Counted from the first letter of the stretch, positions 36,388 through 46,604 are shown. The stretch is DNA of 64,000 nucleotides from Bacteroidota bacterium (GCA_016714535.1 JADKDR010000001.1:62001-126000), one strand, 5' to 3'. The notes: generated by a model not told the origin, from the letters alone. Made by a program: numbers and translations.

Positions 36388-38220
36388 ATGAGTGAAAAGT
36401 TATTTACAGACCTTGGCTTAAGCGACCCGATTTTAAAAGCTATAGGTGAAATGGGATTTGAAAAACCAACTCCTGTACAGGAAAAAACAATACCTGCTTT
36501 TATTGATACCGATGAAGATATTTTGGCCCTTGCACAAACAGGCACAGGAAAAACTGCCGCCTTCGGATTGCCGTTAATGACGCGCCTTGATTTTACAAAA
36601 AACCAAACACAGGCCTTAATTATTTGTCCTACCCGCGAACTTTGTCTTCAAATTTCTAAAGACCTAAAAGCATATAGCAAGTATATGCCTGCCGTGAAAA
36701 TTGTTGCCGTATATGGTGGTGCCGGAATTTATGGACAGATAGATGAATTGAAGCGTGGCGCACAAATTATTGTTGCCACTCCCGGACGATTGCAGGATTT
36801 AATGGAGCGTAAAAGAATAAACATAACTCAAGTTGATTATGTGGTGCTGGATGAAGCTGATGAAATGTTGAACATGGGATTCAGAGATGATATAGAAAGC
36901 ATATTGAGCAATACGCCTGATGAGAAACGTGTATGCCTCTTTAGCGCAACCATGGAAAAAGATGTTCGCGAAATAGCAAACAAATATCTACGCAAACCTC
37001 TTGAGGTTACCATTGGGAAAAAAAATACTTCGAACGAAAATATCACGCATGAATATTCGGTGGTGCATGCCAAAGATAAATATGCAGCGCTAAAGCGCAT
37101 GCTCGATTTTAACAGTGATAATATTTATGCCATCGTTTTTTGTACTACAAAAAACGAAACTCAGGATATAAGTGACAAACTTATTCGCGATGGATATAAT
37201 AGCGATTGCATTCATGGAGATCTTAGTCAGCAGCAACGCGAGAAAGTTATGTCACGTTTCAGGCATCATGCAATAAAAATACTTTGTGCAACCGATGTTG
37301 CCGCACGTGGAATTGATGTGCAAGGACTAACACACGTAATACATTTCCATTTGCCTGATGATGTAGAAAACTACACGCATCGCAGTGGCCGTACTGCACG
37401 TGCCGGTAAAACAGGAATTTCGTTTACCCTGCTTAACATGCGCGAAGTATATAAACTTCGTGACATTGAACGCATATCAGGAGTAAAATTCAAGCGAGTA
37501 CTAATTCCATCGCCTGCAGAAGTGCGCGACAAAAAATTGCTTGCCTTTATAGACACTTTTAGTAACAGCGAAATTAACGAAGGAATATTTGATGATGCAG
37601 TAGTTACCGGAATGCAACCGTTGCTTGAACTTGATCCTGCTGAATTGATTAAAAAAATGATCAGCTTAGAATTACGCAGGTTTAGTGCCGACTATCTGGA
37701 AGGTGTTGACTTAAATGTTAGTCAGGATTATGCTAGACGAAACGATGGACCAGGTGTTGGTGGCGGAGATGGTGGTGGCCGTGGCTCCAAATTATTTATC
37801 AACCTTGGTTCGCGCGATGGCTTTAATATTGATGCCATGAAAGAACTTGTAATCGAAAATTGCAACCTCAAGAAAAAGGACATTGTTTTTGTGGTAATTA
37901 AAGGAGTATATTCATTTGTTGAAGTTGCTCCGGATAAGGTAGATGATGTACTTAATGGATTAAATGGACGGATGTTTCAAAATCGTAAAGTACGCATCGA
38001 AAATCAGGGACAATCGTCATTTGAAGGAAGTGGAGGTAGTGGCCCCAAGAGAAGATCGTATGGAAGCCGTGATGGTGGTGGTGGCAGTGGTGGAAACCGA
38101 AGCAGCAGAAGCGGTGGTGGCGGTGGCTATGCCCGCAAAAGCGAAGGTGGGTACAAAAGCGAAAACACGCGCGAATATGGAAACCGCAGCGGTCAGTCGC
38201 GTCCACGCAAGAAATATTAA
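36388..38220 (+). CDS. DEAD-box RNA helicase with DbpA-type RNA-binding domain
   Basis: The 610-residue ATP-dependent RNA helicase shows the Q motif (GFEKPTPVQEKTIP), motif I AQTGTGKT, Ia PTRELCLQ, II VLDEADEML, III FSATMEKD and VI HRSGRTARAG. A DbpA/CsdA-like RNA-binding domain follows from about residue 468 (KLFINLGSRDGFNIDAMKE ... VKGVYSFVEVAPD-type text). The tail (about 545-610) is rich in Gly, Ser and Arg. It acts in ribosome assembly or cold adaptation. ATG 36388 is chosen over 36298 because the Q-motif domain starts there and 36298 lies inside the upstream gene. The gene ends with a terminator at 38333. Confidence 0.94.
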   Translation: MSEKLFTDLGLSDPILKAIGEMGFEKPTPVQEKTIPAFIDTDEDILALAQTGTGKTAAFGLPLMTRLDFTKNQTQALIICPTRELCLQISKDLKAYSKYMPAVKIVAVYGGAGIYGQIDELKRGAQIIVATPGRLQDLMERKRINITQVDYVVLDEADEMLNMGFRDDIESILSNTPDEKRVCLFSATMEKDVREIANKYLRKPLEVTIGKKNTSNENITHEYSVVHAKDKYAALKRMLDFNSDNIYAIVFCTTKNETQDISDKLIRDGYNSDCIHGDLSQQQREKVMSRFRHHAIKILCATDVAARGIDVQGLTHVIHFHLPDDVENYTHRSGRTARAGKTGISFTLLNMREVYKLRDIERISGVKFKRVLIPSPAEVRDKKLLAFIDTFSNSEINEGIFDDAVVTGMQPLLELDPAELIKKMISLELRRFSADYLEGVDLNVSQDYARRNDGPGVGGGDGGGRGSKLFINLGSRDGFNIDAMKELVIENCNLKKKDIVFVVIKGVYSFVEVAPDKVDDVLNGLNGRMFQNRKVRIENQGQSSFEGSGGSGPKRRSYGSRDGGGGSGGNRSSRSGGGGGYARKSEGGYKSENTREYGNRSGQSRPRKKY

Positions 38221-38332
38221 GACTCTTACCCGCCTTTTACAATTATAAAGACCGTATATTTTGAATGAGCCTGCTCTGTAAAATTTGGCATCTTCTTTTT
38301 TAGCATATAATATCTTAAACTCTTAATAAGGC

Positions 38333-38366
38333 AAGGTTTGAATCATATCAGACCTTCTTTTTTTTG
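38333..38366 (+). terminator. Intrinsic terminator after the DEAD-box gene
   Basis: AAGGTTTGA (38333-38341) pairs with TCAGACCTT (38348-38356), with one G-T wobble and a six-base loop. A long T run follows. Confidence 0.75.
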
Positions 38367-38478
38367 CCCTTGTTTTTGATTATGACAGAAGCGAATGCTC
38401 AAGAAGATTTCATTACCCGCAATTTTACCTTTTGTATCTATTAAAAAAAGTACCAATCATTTTTTTTAAACAAAAAAT

Positions 38479-38486
38479 TAATTTTG
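38479..38486 (+). promoter_or_regulatory. Bacteroidota -7 promoter element (TAATTTTG)
   Basis: TAATTTTG matches TAnnTTTG and lies 30 bases before ATG 38517. Confidence 0.45.
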
Positions 38487-38516
38487 ATTTGCCCCGCTAT
38501 TCAAAACAAAAATAAT

Positions 38517-39068
38517 ATGGAAGATCAAGACTATGGCATTGGCTCACGAGTGCGCCACCCTGAATTTGGAGAAGGTGTTGTTATCAATGTAAAAAACAAA
38601 ACGTATACTGTGGTGTTTATACGAGCAGGTAAAATGGACATTTCGCGCCTCAATAATGCGCTCGAAACTATAGAAATGGTTGAACCTGACACTGATTTAG
38701 TAAGCATGTCAGATATAGAACGCTCGCTAATAAATATAATAAAACGCTACAGCGATATACAGGAAACTGTGCCTCTAGGACAAAAGTGGATAGGTGGTAA
38801 AATTGTTTTACATCCTGGTAATACTAGTTTGAAACCTAAAGAAATTTCAATCGACAATTTTTTTCATAAGGTAATAATGTTGCGCGACCGAGTTCGTGTA
38901 ATGGAGCAACGCATTAATGCGCATCCGCACATGAACGATGAGGAAAAAGTAAACCTGCAACAGTACATTACCCGTATATATGGCAGCCTCACAACCTTTA
39001 ATGATTTATTTAAAAATAAAGAAGATCAATTTGTAGGTGATAAAGGGAAAGAAAACAATGCGGATTAA
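38517..39068 (+). CDS. Conserved hypothetical protein with KOW/Tudor-like N-terminus
   Basis: The 183-residue soluble protein starts MEDQDYGIGSRVRHPEFGEG, then VVINVKNKTYTVVFIRAGKM. This small beta-barrel pattern is like the Tudor/KOW-type segment at the end of UvrD/PcrA helicases (GxRVxHPxFGxGxV). The rest is mainly helical, with NFFHKVIMLRDRVRVMEQRI suggesting a coiled coil. A role in contacting RNA polymerase or nucleic acid is conceivable but unproven. ATG 38517 is used; an in-frame ATG at 38484 overlaps the -7 element. It is monocistronic. Confidence 0.6.
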   Translation: MEDQDYGIGSRVRHPEFGEGVVINVKNKTYTVVFIRAGKMDISRLNNALETIEMVEPDTDLVSMSDIERSLINIIKRYSDIQETVPLGQKWIGGKIVLHPGNTSLKPKEISIDNFFHKVIMLRDRVRVMEQRINAHPHMNDEEKVNLQQYITRIYGSLTTFNDLFKNKEDQFVGDKGKENNAD

Positions 39069-39848
39069 TCATAACCCATTCAAAAAAAACTTTGCTAAAT
39101 AAATTTCATTTGTACTACTTGGTTTTAAAATAACTAATGCAATCGTTTACCCTAGCTGGAAACTTTTTTACCAAACTTTTCTTTCCTCATAATTTTAAAA
39201 AAACCTATTTGCAATTCATGGCAAAATTTTTGCTTTTTGAGGTTGTCCCTGTTTAGTATCTGTTCTCACATTTAGTAGTGCAATTTGTGTGAATAAAATA
39301 TTTTTTAGGGTTAGACAAATTTTTTTAAGCTTAAAATTATAATTCATCGCATGAGGAAAATCATACTTTGAAAATAGTCTGTTTAATAAATTTGTGCTAA
39401 ATTTTATGAAGTAAAAATTTAATTATTCATCTAGTGAGATGGTTAATTTTAAACGTAAATAAATTCAACATTAAGAATTTTTATGCGAAGACGAAAGAAA
39501 AAATCAGTTGAACCAAATGGTAAGAGTTGAAATTCCATATGCCGGAGAAAATGCGTTGAATACTTGTAGGCATAAAAATCCTACTCAATGCAACAAACAA
39601 ATAAGAAGAACTTAGAAAGGATAGATTCTTTCGGTCATGTTTTAAAATATGGCCGCTACTTTGCTAAAAGAAGATGCAAAATAACCATTAATTTGGGTGA
39701 ATTATACCTTTTTGTAGGCATAAATAAATTTTATGTTATAAAATTGCAGCCTATTTTTAATCAAAAGCCAACGCATCTATTGGCTCATATTGGTAGCATC
39801 ACCACGCTTTTAATTCGAAAACACATATAACATATAATAATTTTAAAT
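39069..39848. other. AT-rich gene-free stretch of about 780 bases
   Basis: No gene, tRNA or insertion element was recognised. A weak hairpin (GTAGG...CCTAC) lies near 39567-39585. The 80-codon frame at 39588-39830 has no recognisable family or ribosome binding site. Promoter elements of the following lipoprotein gene are presumably at the 3-prime end. Confidence 0.5.
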
Positions 39849-41198
39849 ATGAAAAAAGCCAGTATCAAATTATTTTTAGCATTGCTATACTATGCTATGG
39901 TAATATCATCGTGTAAACGCGAAGAGGAATTGCCAACACCAAATCCGGTGGCTACTAACTACTCTGCAGAAGAGAAAAAACAAAACAATAATGATGTTCC
40001 GATAGCATGGATGGATATGATGACCAAACTGATAAAGACCACACCCGGATATACCCCTCCTGTTGCATCGCGCGCACTTGGATATGCAGGTGTGGCCTTA
40101 TACGAAGCAACCGTAAATGGTAGTGGCAATATGCAGTCTATAGCTTCTCAAATTGGTATGCCTGCAGTTGCAGCTCCTACCGCACAATACACTAAATGGT
40201 TTGCCGCAGCTAATGCGTGCATGGCACAAACGATGCGAAATTTTTTCCCGGGAACCTCCACTGCCAACAAAGCAAGTATCGACTCACTCGAATTGTACTT
40301 TCATAATTTGCATTTGGCTGCGTGGAGCAATTTTCTAATTTTAACCTCTGAAGCTTATGGTAAATCCGTAGCTGATCATGTTTACAATTGGTCGATGACA
40401 GATGCTGTTGGCCACGAGGGTTATCTCAAAAATAACGACCCAAACTTCGTACCCCTATCTGGTCTTGGTATGTGGGTACCCACACCACCAGCATATGCTG
40501 CACCTATGCAACCACATTGGGGAGATGTGAGACCCTTTGTTGCAATCAATCCATTTGTTGTCGTTCCTAATCCGCCAAGTTATTCTACCGCAACTAATTC
40601 CTTGTATTACATACAAGCAATGGAAGTTTACAATACAAAAAACAACCTGACACCGGCACAAATTAACATTGCATTATATTGGGCAGATGGAGCAGGCACC
40701 TTGACTCCACCCGGACACTCGATGCAGATAGCATCGCAAGTAATACGCAAATCAAATTCCGATTTATTTACAAGCGCCATGGTATTTGCAAAAGTAGGCA
40801 TGGCAGTATGCGATGCTTTTATACATTGCTGGAAAGTAAAATACACTTACAGCACCATGCGCCCCGTTACCTTTATACAACAGCATATTGATGCCAATTG
40901 GACACCACTCATTACCACCCCACCATTTCCTGAATATACCTCGGGACACTCAACGCAAAGCGGTGCAGCAGCAAGAATCCTTAGTGATATCTATGGATAT
41001 AACTACTCGTTTGTTGACCATTCAAAGGTTCCTGATGGATTTCAGCCTCGTTGGTTTAGTAACTTTATGTCCTTTGCTAATGAAGCGGCTCTATCGCGTT
41101 TATATGGAGGCATTCACTTTACTGCAGCCAATGAAAATGGAAAAATATGCGGTGAGCAAATTGCTGCAAATATCGGCAAACTTGATTTTTACAAATAA
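39849..41198 (+). CDS. Vanadium-dependent haloperoxidase-like (PAP2 family) lipoprotein
   Basis: The 449-residue protein has a lipoprotein signal (lipobox ISSC at about residues 20-23). The vanadium haloperoxidase/PAP2 motifs are present: KYTYSTMRPVTFIQ (K and R of the oxyanion site), FPEYTSGHSTQSGAAA (the SGH motif) and SRLYGGIHFTAANENG (R and H). In this family the site holds vanadate (haloperoxidase) or phosphate (acid phosphatase); Bacteroidota members are uncharacterised and either chemistry is possible. It would sit in the periplasm or at the outer membrane as a lipoprotein. It is a single gene closed by a terminator at 41226. Confidence 0.85.
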   Translation: MKKASIKLFLALLYYAMVISSCKREEELPTPNPVATNYSAEEKKQNNNDVPIAWMDMMTKLIKTTPGYTPPVASRALGYAGVALYEATVNGSGNMQSIASQIGMPAVAAPTAQYTKWFAAANACMAQTMRNFFPGTSTANKASIDSLELYFHNLHLAAWSNFLILTSEAYGKSVADHVYNWSMTDAVGHEGYLKNNDPNFVPLSGLGMWVPTPPAYAAPMQPHWGDVRPFVAINPFVVVPNPPSYSTATNSLYYIQAMEVYNTKNNLTPAQINIALYWADGAGTLTPPGHSMQIASQVIRKSNSDLFTSAMVFAKVGMAVCDAFIHCWKVKYTYSTMRPVTFIQQHIDANWTPLITTPPFPEYTSGHSTQSGAAARILSDIYGYNYSFVDHSKVPDGFQPRWFSNFMSFANEAALSRLYGGIHFTAANENGKICGEQIAANIGKLDFYK

Positions 41199-41225
41199 TA
41201 GAATCTGTTAACAATGACTATATAT

Positions 41226-41251
41226 CCCGCCTGGTGGCGGGGATTTTTTAT
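41226..41251 (+). terminator. Intrinsic terminator of the haloperoxidase-like gene
   Basis: CCCGCC/GGCGGG form a GC-rich stem with loop TGGT, followed by a T-rich run, 27 bases after the stop. It slightly overlaps the stop of the convergent methyltransferase gene. Confidence 0.85.
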
Positions 41252-42390
41252 TTATGCTTATAAATAGTTGCCATAAACATGGTATCGGCCCGTGTATCAT
41301 ATCCTTTATAATACTCGCTTGACAATATTGTGTACTCGTCAGTAGGAAGTATAGCCAAAACATCTTCATTTTCATTTTGATACACGCTGCATGTTATATA
41401 ATAGGCATAACCACCCTTCCTTAATACCTGCAATACGTTCGCTAAAATTAGTTTTTGCAAAACAACAAACTCTTCGAGCTGTGCGTGTGAGAAGATACTG
41501 AGTGCCTCAGGAGAGCGAGCCCAAGTGCCGCTGCCACTGCAAGGCGCATCAATAATAATTTTGTCATACATCTTATCATTCATTTTCAGGCATGCATCAG
41601 CTACACTAAAATGTATGTTTGTGAAATTGTATTTGGCCAACCGGCTCTGAGCACTTTTAATAATAGCGGGCCGAACATCGTTTACAGTTATAGTTACATT
41701 TTTTAATCCAAGATGCACAACTCTATCCATTAATGCCAACGTTTTACCACCCGACCCGGCACATGCATCCAGCCATGTTTCATTATCTAATACTTCAATT
41801 TGCTCCATGCACGCCTGCGACATTAAGTCCTGCACCTCGAATGCACCTGCCTGATAGCATCTGCTGCTCATAAGGTCGGCATGCCTTTGTATTCTAATTG
41901 AATTTGATTTGGGAATCACTTCATATGGAATCTGCTGTTGGGTTAGATATTGCTGTACCTTTTTCTGATAACTATTATTTACTCTTAAAAAAATATCATT
42001 CTCATGCAGATGCGATTTTATAAAAGCAACTTTATCAACAGTACTTGAAATATGCTCTGCGCATGGAAAAATACGCTCAGCATCGAAATAGACAAGTTCA
42101 GATTCAACCGCTGCAAAAGCTTCGTGGTGATGTTGCTTCCAATACGTTTGCCACTGCTCATTCACGGTAAGCGCAGAAGCTGCCATATGGCGAAAAAGAA
42201 AATCTCTTTTTGCAAAGGCATTACCAATTCGCAACAAAGAAAAAAAGCCTTCAGTAATAATTCTGCGGTCGCGCGAGCCATGACTTCTATGCTGCCTGAA
42301 ATAATTTTTCAGAAATAAACTTGCCGCAGACTTGCCATCAAATTGTTGGTATAATTTTGTAACCGTTGTGATATGCCCCGGATAAATCAT
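41248..42390 (-). CDS. RsmB/RsmF (NOL1/NOP2/Sun)-type RNA cytosine-5 methyltransferase
   Basis: The 380-residue protein has the catalytic fold of RNA m5C methyltransferases: WLDACAGSGGKTLALMDRV (SAM-binding motif I), DAPCSGSGTWARSPEAL (motif IV with Cys) and YAYYITCSVYQNENEDVLA (motif VI, catalytic Cys). The N-terminal 140 residues resemble the NusB-like or RNA-binding part of RsmB-type enzymes in reduced form. The target is probably a cytosine in rRNA. It follows the two M16 genes after ten bases on the same strand, so it is probably co-transcribed. Confidence 0.9.
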   Translation of the reverse strand: MIYPGHITTVTKLYQQFDGKSAASLFLKNYFRQHRSHGSRDRRIITEGFFSLLRIGNAFAKRDFLFRHMAASALTVNEQWQTYWKQHHHEAFAAVESELVYFDAERIFPCAEHISSTVDKVAFIKSHLHENDIFLRVNNSYQKKVQQYLTQQQIPYEVIPKSNSIRIQRHADLMSSRCYQAGAFEVQDLMSQACMEQIEVLDNETWLDACAGSGGKTLALMDRVVHLGLKNVTITVNDVRPAIIKSAQSRLAKYNFTNIHFSVADACLKMNDKMYDKIIIDAPCSGSGTWARSPEALSIFSHAQLEEFVVLQKLILANVLQVLRKGGYAYYITCSVYQNENEDVLAILPTDEYTILSSEYYKGYDTRADTMFMATIYKHK

Positions 42391-42400
42391 AGGTCAAGCA

Positions 42401-43696
42401 TCAGTCACCACAAACAACTTCTGTCCATGGTGCATGCAACAGATATTGGTTGGCAGTTTCTATCAATTGCTTTGATGAAATTTGGTGCAACGAGGCTATA
42501 AAGTTCTGGTAGTATTCATTCGTAAGCGAGTTGGTCAATAACATTCTGAATCTTTCGGCACGGGCAAATGTTCCATCAAACAAGCGCAGCATACTTCCAC
42601 TCATATAATTTTTTACTACCTGCAATTCATGCGCAGGTATCTCCTCACTGCAAAGCTTGTTTATTTCTTTATAAATCTCTTCGAGTGTTGCTGCGGTAAC
42701 ATCAGTACCTACTTCGGTGGCAATCGTAATAATGGCTGCATCGCGATAGGCAACAAGCGAAGATCCTATACCATATGTATATCCCTTATCTTCGCGTATG
42801 TTGGACATAAGCCGCGATCCAAAATAACCTCCAAGCACATTTATAAGTAGGTTCAACTTAAAATAATCAGGGTGCGATTTATTAACGGCCGCACAAGCTA
42901 TGCGCACAGCACTTTGCAAAGCACCTTGTTTGGTAATTTTTATTTTCTGAGGCACTTGCTTGAGCGTCAAATCATGCTTCTGATTTGAAAACAAATTAGC
43001 TGTGCTGCCTGGTGCACACTTAATGCTGCCCAGGGTTTTATTTACTTGTTTAATCAATGCCTCACTTGCACAACCCGAAACTATAACAATAAAAGGTTTG
43101 GTAGCATAATAAGATGCATGAAAATTTTGCAATTGCTCGCGTGAAAGATTTTCAAAGTGGCTTATAGCAGGCACCGCACCATATACATGGTCACCAAACA
43201 ACTCATTACGCATGCGCATACGCGCCATGTATTCGGTTTTTTCGCTCTGCACCTTTAATTGTTGAATGTTGCGCACTTTATAATTCTCGAGTTCGCCAGT
43301 TGCAAATTCAGGAGTTTGCAACAAGTCGCAAAAAACAGGCATCAACTTATGTACATGTTTTGCCATGGCATACAAAGACATCGAAGATAAGTGGTATTCA
43401 CAAAGCGTTTCAATACTTGCACCATAGTACTCAAATTTTTCGGCCACGGCCGATGCCGATAATCCTACATGTCCATCGTCACTCAAATTGCACGTGGCTT
43501 CGGCCACTTGCTGCTGGCTGTTCTTATCGCTTCCTGCATCAAACAACACTTCAATTTTTACTACCTCCTCATGGTCATTACCCATCGCATACAATGGCAT
43601 GCCATTGTCTAATGCAATATAATCAGGATTAGTGATATTAATTTTTTTTGCCGGCAAGATGGCAGGCGCTGATTTTCGATCTATCATTTTAATCAT
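42401..43696 (-). CDS. M16-family peptidase-like subunit, non-catalytic
   Basis: The 431-residue protein has the insulinase fold (YIALDNGMPLYAM ... VLFDAGSD; later NVLGGYFGSRLMSNIREDKG and YTYGIGSSL) but lacks the HxxEH zinc motif. It keeps the R/Y motif region (REDKGYTYG) that contributes to the substrate cavity. This is the usual non-catalytic partner of a bacterial M16 heterodimer. Its start overlaps the end of the catalytic subunit by eight bases, which implies coupled translation and complex formation. An alternative start lies three codons later. No signal peptide is evident. Confidence 0.9.
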   Translation of the reverse strand: MIKMIDRKSAPAILPAKKINITNPDYIALDNGMPLYAMGNDHEEVVKIEVLFDAGSDKNSQQQVAEATCNLSDDGHVGLSASAVAEKFEYYGASIETLCEYHLSSMSLYAMAKHVHKLMPVFCDLLQTPEFATGELENYKVRNIQQLKVQSEKTEYMARMRMRNELFGDHVYGAVPAISHFENLSREQLQNFHASYYATKPFIVIVSGCASEALIKQVNKTLGSIKCAPGSTANLFSNQKHDLTLKQVPQKIKITKQGALQSAVRIACAAVNKSHPDYFKLNLLINVLGGYFGSRLMSNIREDKGYTYGIGSSLVAYRDAAIITIATEVGTDVTAATLEEIYKEINKLCSEEIPAHELQVVKNYMSGSMLRLFDGTFARAERFRMLLTNSLTNEYYQNFIASLHQISSKQLIETANQYLLHAPWTEVVCGD

Positions 43697-44930
43697 TCTT
43701 TTTGTGGTAATAGATAGTAGACAAATTAGTATTGGAAAATATTCCTGCAGCTACCTGTCTAATTTTTTCGGCAGTAACCGATTCGTAAAAAGCTTCTTGT
43801 TGATTTACAAGTGCGGCATCACCAAGCAATTCATAAAAACAAAGATTTAATGCCTTGTTGCTTATACTTAAATCAGAAAAAGCATTAGAAGCAATAACCT
43901 GATTTTTTACTTTTTGCAATTCATTCTCACTTACAGGTTGAGCACTAAGTTCTGCAATTACCTCTGCTACCGCAGCCTCAGCTTGTTCACATGTTACGCC
44001 TTCCTGTAGTTTCCCTTCCACCACAAATAGGCTGTTGTCCAATTCTCCTAATACATAGGCATTCACTCCAGAAAATAACTTTCGTTCCTTAACAAGTGTA
44101 TTATATAAACGCGAAGACTTCCCCCGCGAAAGAATATCGCTAATTAAATCGGTAGCATAAAAATCTTCATCATTACGCGCGCAACAGTGCCATGCCATGT
44201 ATAAGCCGCTAACCGGCACATCGCGGTAAACTTCTATCAACCTTTTTTCGGTTTGTAAAGGCTCCTTAGGTAAGTTTCGCGCTTGCTGTTCCTGAGACGG
44301 TATAGGCGAAAACCACTTCTCGCAAAGTGCTAATATTTCATCTGCATTTACATCGCCTGCCACACACAATATCGCATTGGAAGGATGATAGAATTTTCTG
44401 AAAAATGATTTCACATCATCCAATGTTGCATGTTCGATATGCGAAACTTCCTTTCCGATTGTTGCCCATTGATATGGATGAACTTTATAACATAATGGCC
44501 TCAATAATAACCATGCATCACCATATGGCTGATTGAGGTAGCGTTGCTTAAACTCTTCAATCACCACATTGCGCTGCACATCAAGACTTTTTTCACTAAA
44601 GGCAAGATTTAGCATTCTATCACTTTCAAGCCAAAATGCTGTTTCAATATTATTAGCAGGAAGTGTAAGGTAATAATTGGTAAGATCGTTATTGGTAAAA
44701 GCATTGTTTTCGCCACCTGCCAATTGTACCGGCTCATCGTAATTATCAATATTAACTGACCCGCCAAACATTAAATGCTCAAACAAATGAGCAAATCCTG
44801 TTTTATCAGGAGCTTCGTCTCGGGCACCCACATTGTACATAATATTCATAGTGGCCAACGCAGTCGATTGGTCCTTATGTATCAGCACTTTCAATCCGTT
44901 TGCCAGTGTATATTTTTCGTAATTAATCAT
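43689..44930 (-). CDS. M16-family zinc metallopeptidase, catalytic subunit
   Basis: The 413-residue protein carries GFAHLFEHLMFGGSVN, the inverted zinc motif HxxEH (HLFEH) of pitrilysin/insulinase peptidases near residue 45. The third ligand Glu is about 75 residues downstream (NVVIEEFKQRYLNQPYGDAW). The C-terminal half is a second, degenerate M16 domain. With the overlapping downstream gene it forms a two-subunit processing peptidase. The location appears cytoplasmic or periplasmic without a classical signal. The peptide substrates are unknown. Confidence 0.93.
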   Translation of the reverse strand: MINYEKYTLANGLKVLIHKDQSTALATMNIMYNVGARDEAPDKTGFAHLFEHLMFGGSVNIDNYDEPVQLAGGENNAFTNNDLTNYYLTLPANNIETAFWLESDRMLNLAFSEKSLDVQRNVVIEEFKQRYLNQPYGDAWLLLRPLCYKVHPYQWATIGKEVSHIEHATLDDVKSFFRKFYHPSNAILCVAGDVNADEILALCEKWFSPIPSQEQQARNLPKEPLQTEKRLIEVYRDVPVSGLYMAWHCCARNDEDFYATDLISDILSRGKSSRLYNTLVKERKLFSGVNAYVLGELDNSLFVVEGKLQEGVTCEQAEAAVAEVIAELSAQPVSENELQKVKNQVIASNAFSDLSISNKALNLCFYELLGDAALVNQQEAFYESVTAEKIRQVAAGIFSNTNLSTIYYHKKND

Positions 44931-45062
44931 AAACTAAATATATCCGTATTTTTTATTTTAACTCATTTTGTAACCATAACCATATACCATGGTTAGTAAT
45001 TACTATTTTATGCATAACGTATCAGCTAACAGAAAGCAAATTGATTACACCTGTAGTTGTTG

Positions 45063-45779
45063 TCAACCAAGAAAATCGTTCATGGTCTTAAATCCCTGTT
45101 GATGGCTAAGCCACTCTGCCACCATAACTGCGCCTATAGCAAAGGCATCGCGCGTTTTGGCAGTGTGTGTTATTTCCATTTTATCAACATCCGATTCGTA
45201 CCTAATGCTATGTATACCCGGAACCTCCCCTTCGCGAATATCTTCTATTATTATTTCCTGTGGGTTTCCGGTTGTGTTTTGATCTAGTTGCCAAGCCGAC
45301 TTATTAGGAAGACTTTCGATTAAATCATTTACCAATTGCAAAGCTGTACCACTAGGAGCGTCTTTCTTATGAATGTGATGTACCTCACACATACTTACAT
45401 TGTATTGCTCATGATCGCGCATTAGCTGAGCAAACATTTTATTCAACTTAAAAAACAGGTTAACACCTATGCTAAAATTATTGGCATGCAAAAAGGTGGC
45501 CTGCTGCTTGTTGCATAGGTCTTTAATTTCATTTATCCCTTGAAGCCAACCGGTGGTACCACAAAGGGTAGGAATTTTAGCTTCCAACAATTTATAACAA
45601 TTTGCAAATGCAGCTTCAGGCGTAGTAAATTCGATAGCTATATCAGGCTTGTTCTTAATAAGTTGGTCTATTAAAAAATTATCATGATCATAAACAGCTG
45701 CTATCGTATGTCCTCTTTGGGTTGCTAGCCGCTCTATGGCCTTTCCCATTTTTCCATATCCAATAAGCGCTATGTTCAT
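45063..45779 (-). CDS. dapB: 4-hydroxy-tetrahydrodipicolinate reductase
   Basis: The 238-residue enzyme has the NAD(P)-binding start MNIALIGYGKMGKAIERLA, VEFTTPEA-like text (AIEFTTPEAAFANC), CGTTGW and the diagnostic EVHHIHKKDAPSGTALQL with the catalytic His and Lys. It reduces hydroxy-tetrahydrodipicolinate in the diaminopimelate/lysine pathway that feeds peptidoglycan synthesis. The upstream neighbour is DUF5683, a common order in Bacteroidota (often with lepB after dapB, not here). The length is normal. Confidence 0.97.
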   Translation of the reverse strand: MNIALIGYGKMGKAIERLATQRGHTIAAVYDHDNFLIDQLIKNKPDIAIEFTTPEAAFANCYKLLEAKIPTLCGTTGWLQGINEIKDLCNKQQATFLHANNFSIGVNLFFKLNKMFAQLMRDHEQYNVSMCEVHHIHKKDAPSGTALQLVNDLIESLPNKSAWQLDQNTTGNPQEIIIEDIREGEVPGIHSIRYESDVDKMEITHTAKTRDAFAIGAVMVAEWLSHQQGFKTMNDFLG

Positions 45780-45858
45780 ATATAGTTATTGTTAAATGAA
45801 TTAATCCTTCTGCTAAATTCTTAAAGCTAATTTATGCCGGGTTATTCCTTTTATTAAT

Positions 45859-46424
45859 TTAAAACCTCAAGCCAAGTTGTACCCCCGGCAAGTTGCCGCC
45901 ACGATTTTGCAACAAACATGGCTGGTAGGACAATATGGCCTTATCACTCACATCAAAATAAAATACATGCGCATCTACATAAGCATCAATTATATTCATG
46001 GCATATAACACCACGCCACCAATGATGCACAAGTCGCGGCTGCGCCTCCAGTAATTTTTAATTCGATTAAATCTGCATCCGAATAGATATCTATAAATGG
46101 ATCGATGTTAGTTGGATCGTCATCGTAACGCGACTTCAAGGCGTCTTTGTACACATTAAAGTTTTGCTTGTTTTTAATTGCAAAATATATAAGTACCCCC
46201 TCGCCAGCATAAATGACCGGTACCTTCCAAGTCTTTTTATTATAAACCTGTCCAAGGCCGGGCAGTGCTGCACTCAAGAGGGCCGCTTTGCGTGGCGAAT
46301 GCATATAAATTGCTGAATCAATTTGTGATGGCATGGGTTTGCTAAACGGTTTAGTTTGGGCACATGCAAAATAATTGCACCCACCCAATAAGATTAACGC
46401 TACCAAAACAACTTTTTGAAACAT
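45859..46424 (-). CDS. DUF5683 membrane protein, frameshifted
   Basis: ATG 46424 gives a signal-like N-terminus (ending CNYFACAQ) and the DUF5683 pattern SPRKAALLSAALPGLGQVYN, KKTWKVPVIYAGEG and VYKDALKSRYDDDP. The first frame ends at 45996. In the next frame it continues YWRRSRDLCIIGGVVLYAMN, IIDAYVDAHVFYFD and GVQLGLRF to TAA 45859-45861. One extra base in the T run 46055-46059 (five to six) joins them into 188 residues, the usual length. The family is widely placed before dapB and has unknown function. Sequence error is likely because the downstream half is fully conserved in style. Confidence 0.8.
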
Positions 46425-46520
46425 GCTAACTTGCAAATGACCTGGTTTTAAAATCAGAAAACGAAGCAACTCATTTTTTTTACAAATGTAAAAGTCTTTA
46501 TTAAAGATAATGCCACACAA

Positions 46521-46546
46521 AAATACCACCTGCAGTAGGTGGTATT
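46521..46546. terminator. Terminator-like hairpin after ndk
   Basis: AAATACCACC and GGTGGTATTT form a 10-bp stem around TGCAGTA, AT-rich at both ends, so it could act on either strand. It is about 60 bases beyond the ndk stop. Confidence 0.65.
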
Positions 46547-46604
46547 TATATTATAGTTAAAGACAAAGTCGACAATGCATAAATGCCTCCCGATGCCCGC
46601 CTTT

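Noticed and set aside
37952..38206. His/Cys/Phe-rich antisense frame in the helicase gene
   Set aside because: It is the mirror of the Gly/Ser/Arg-rich tail codons of the DEAD-box gene, a composition artefact.
39588..39830. 80-codon open frame before the haloperoxidase gene
   Set aside because: No recognisable motif, signal peptide or ribosome binding site; composition is like the surrounding AT-rich spacer.
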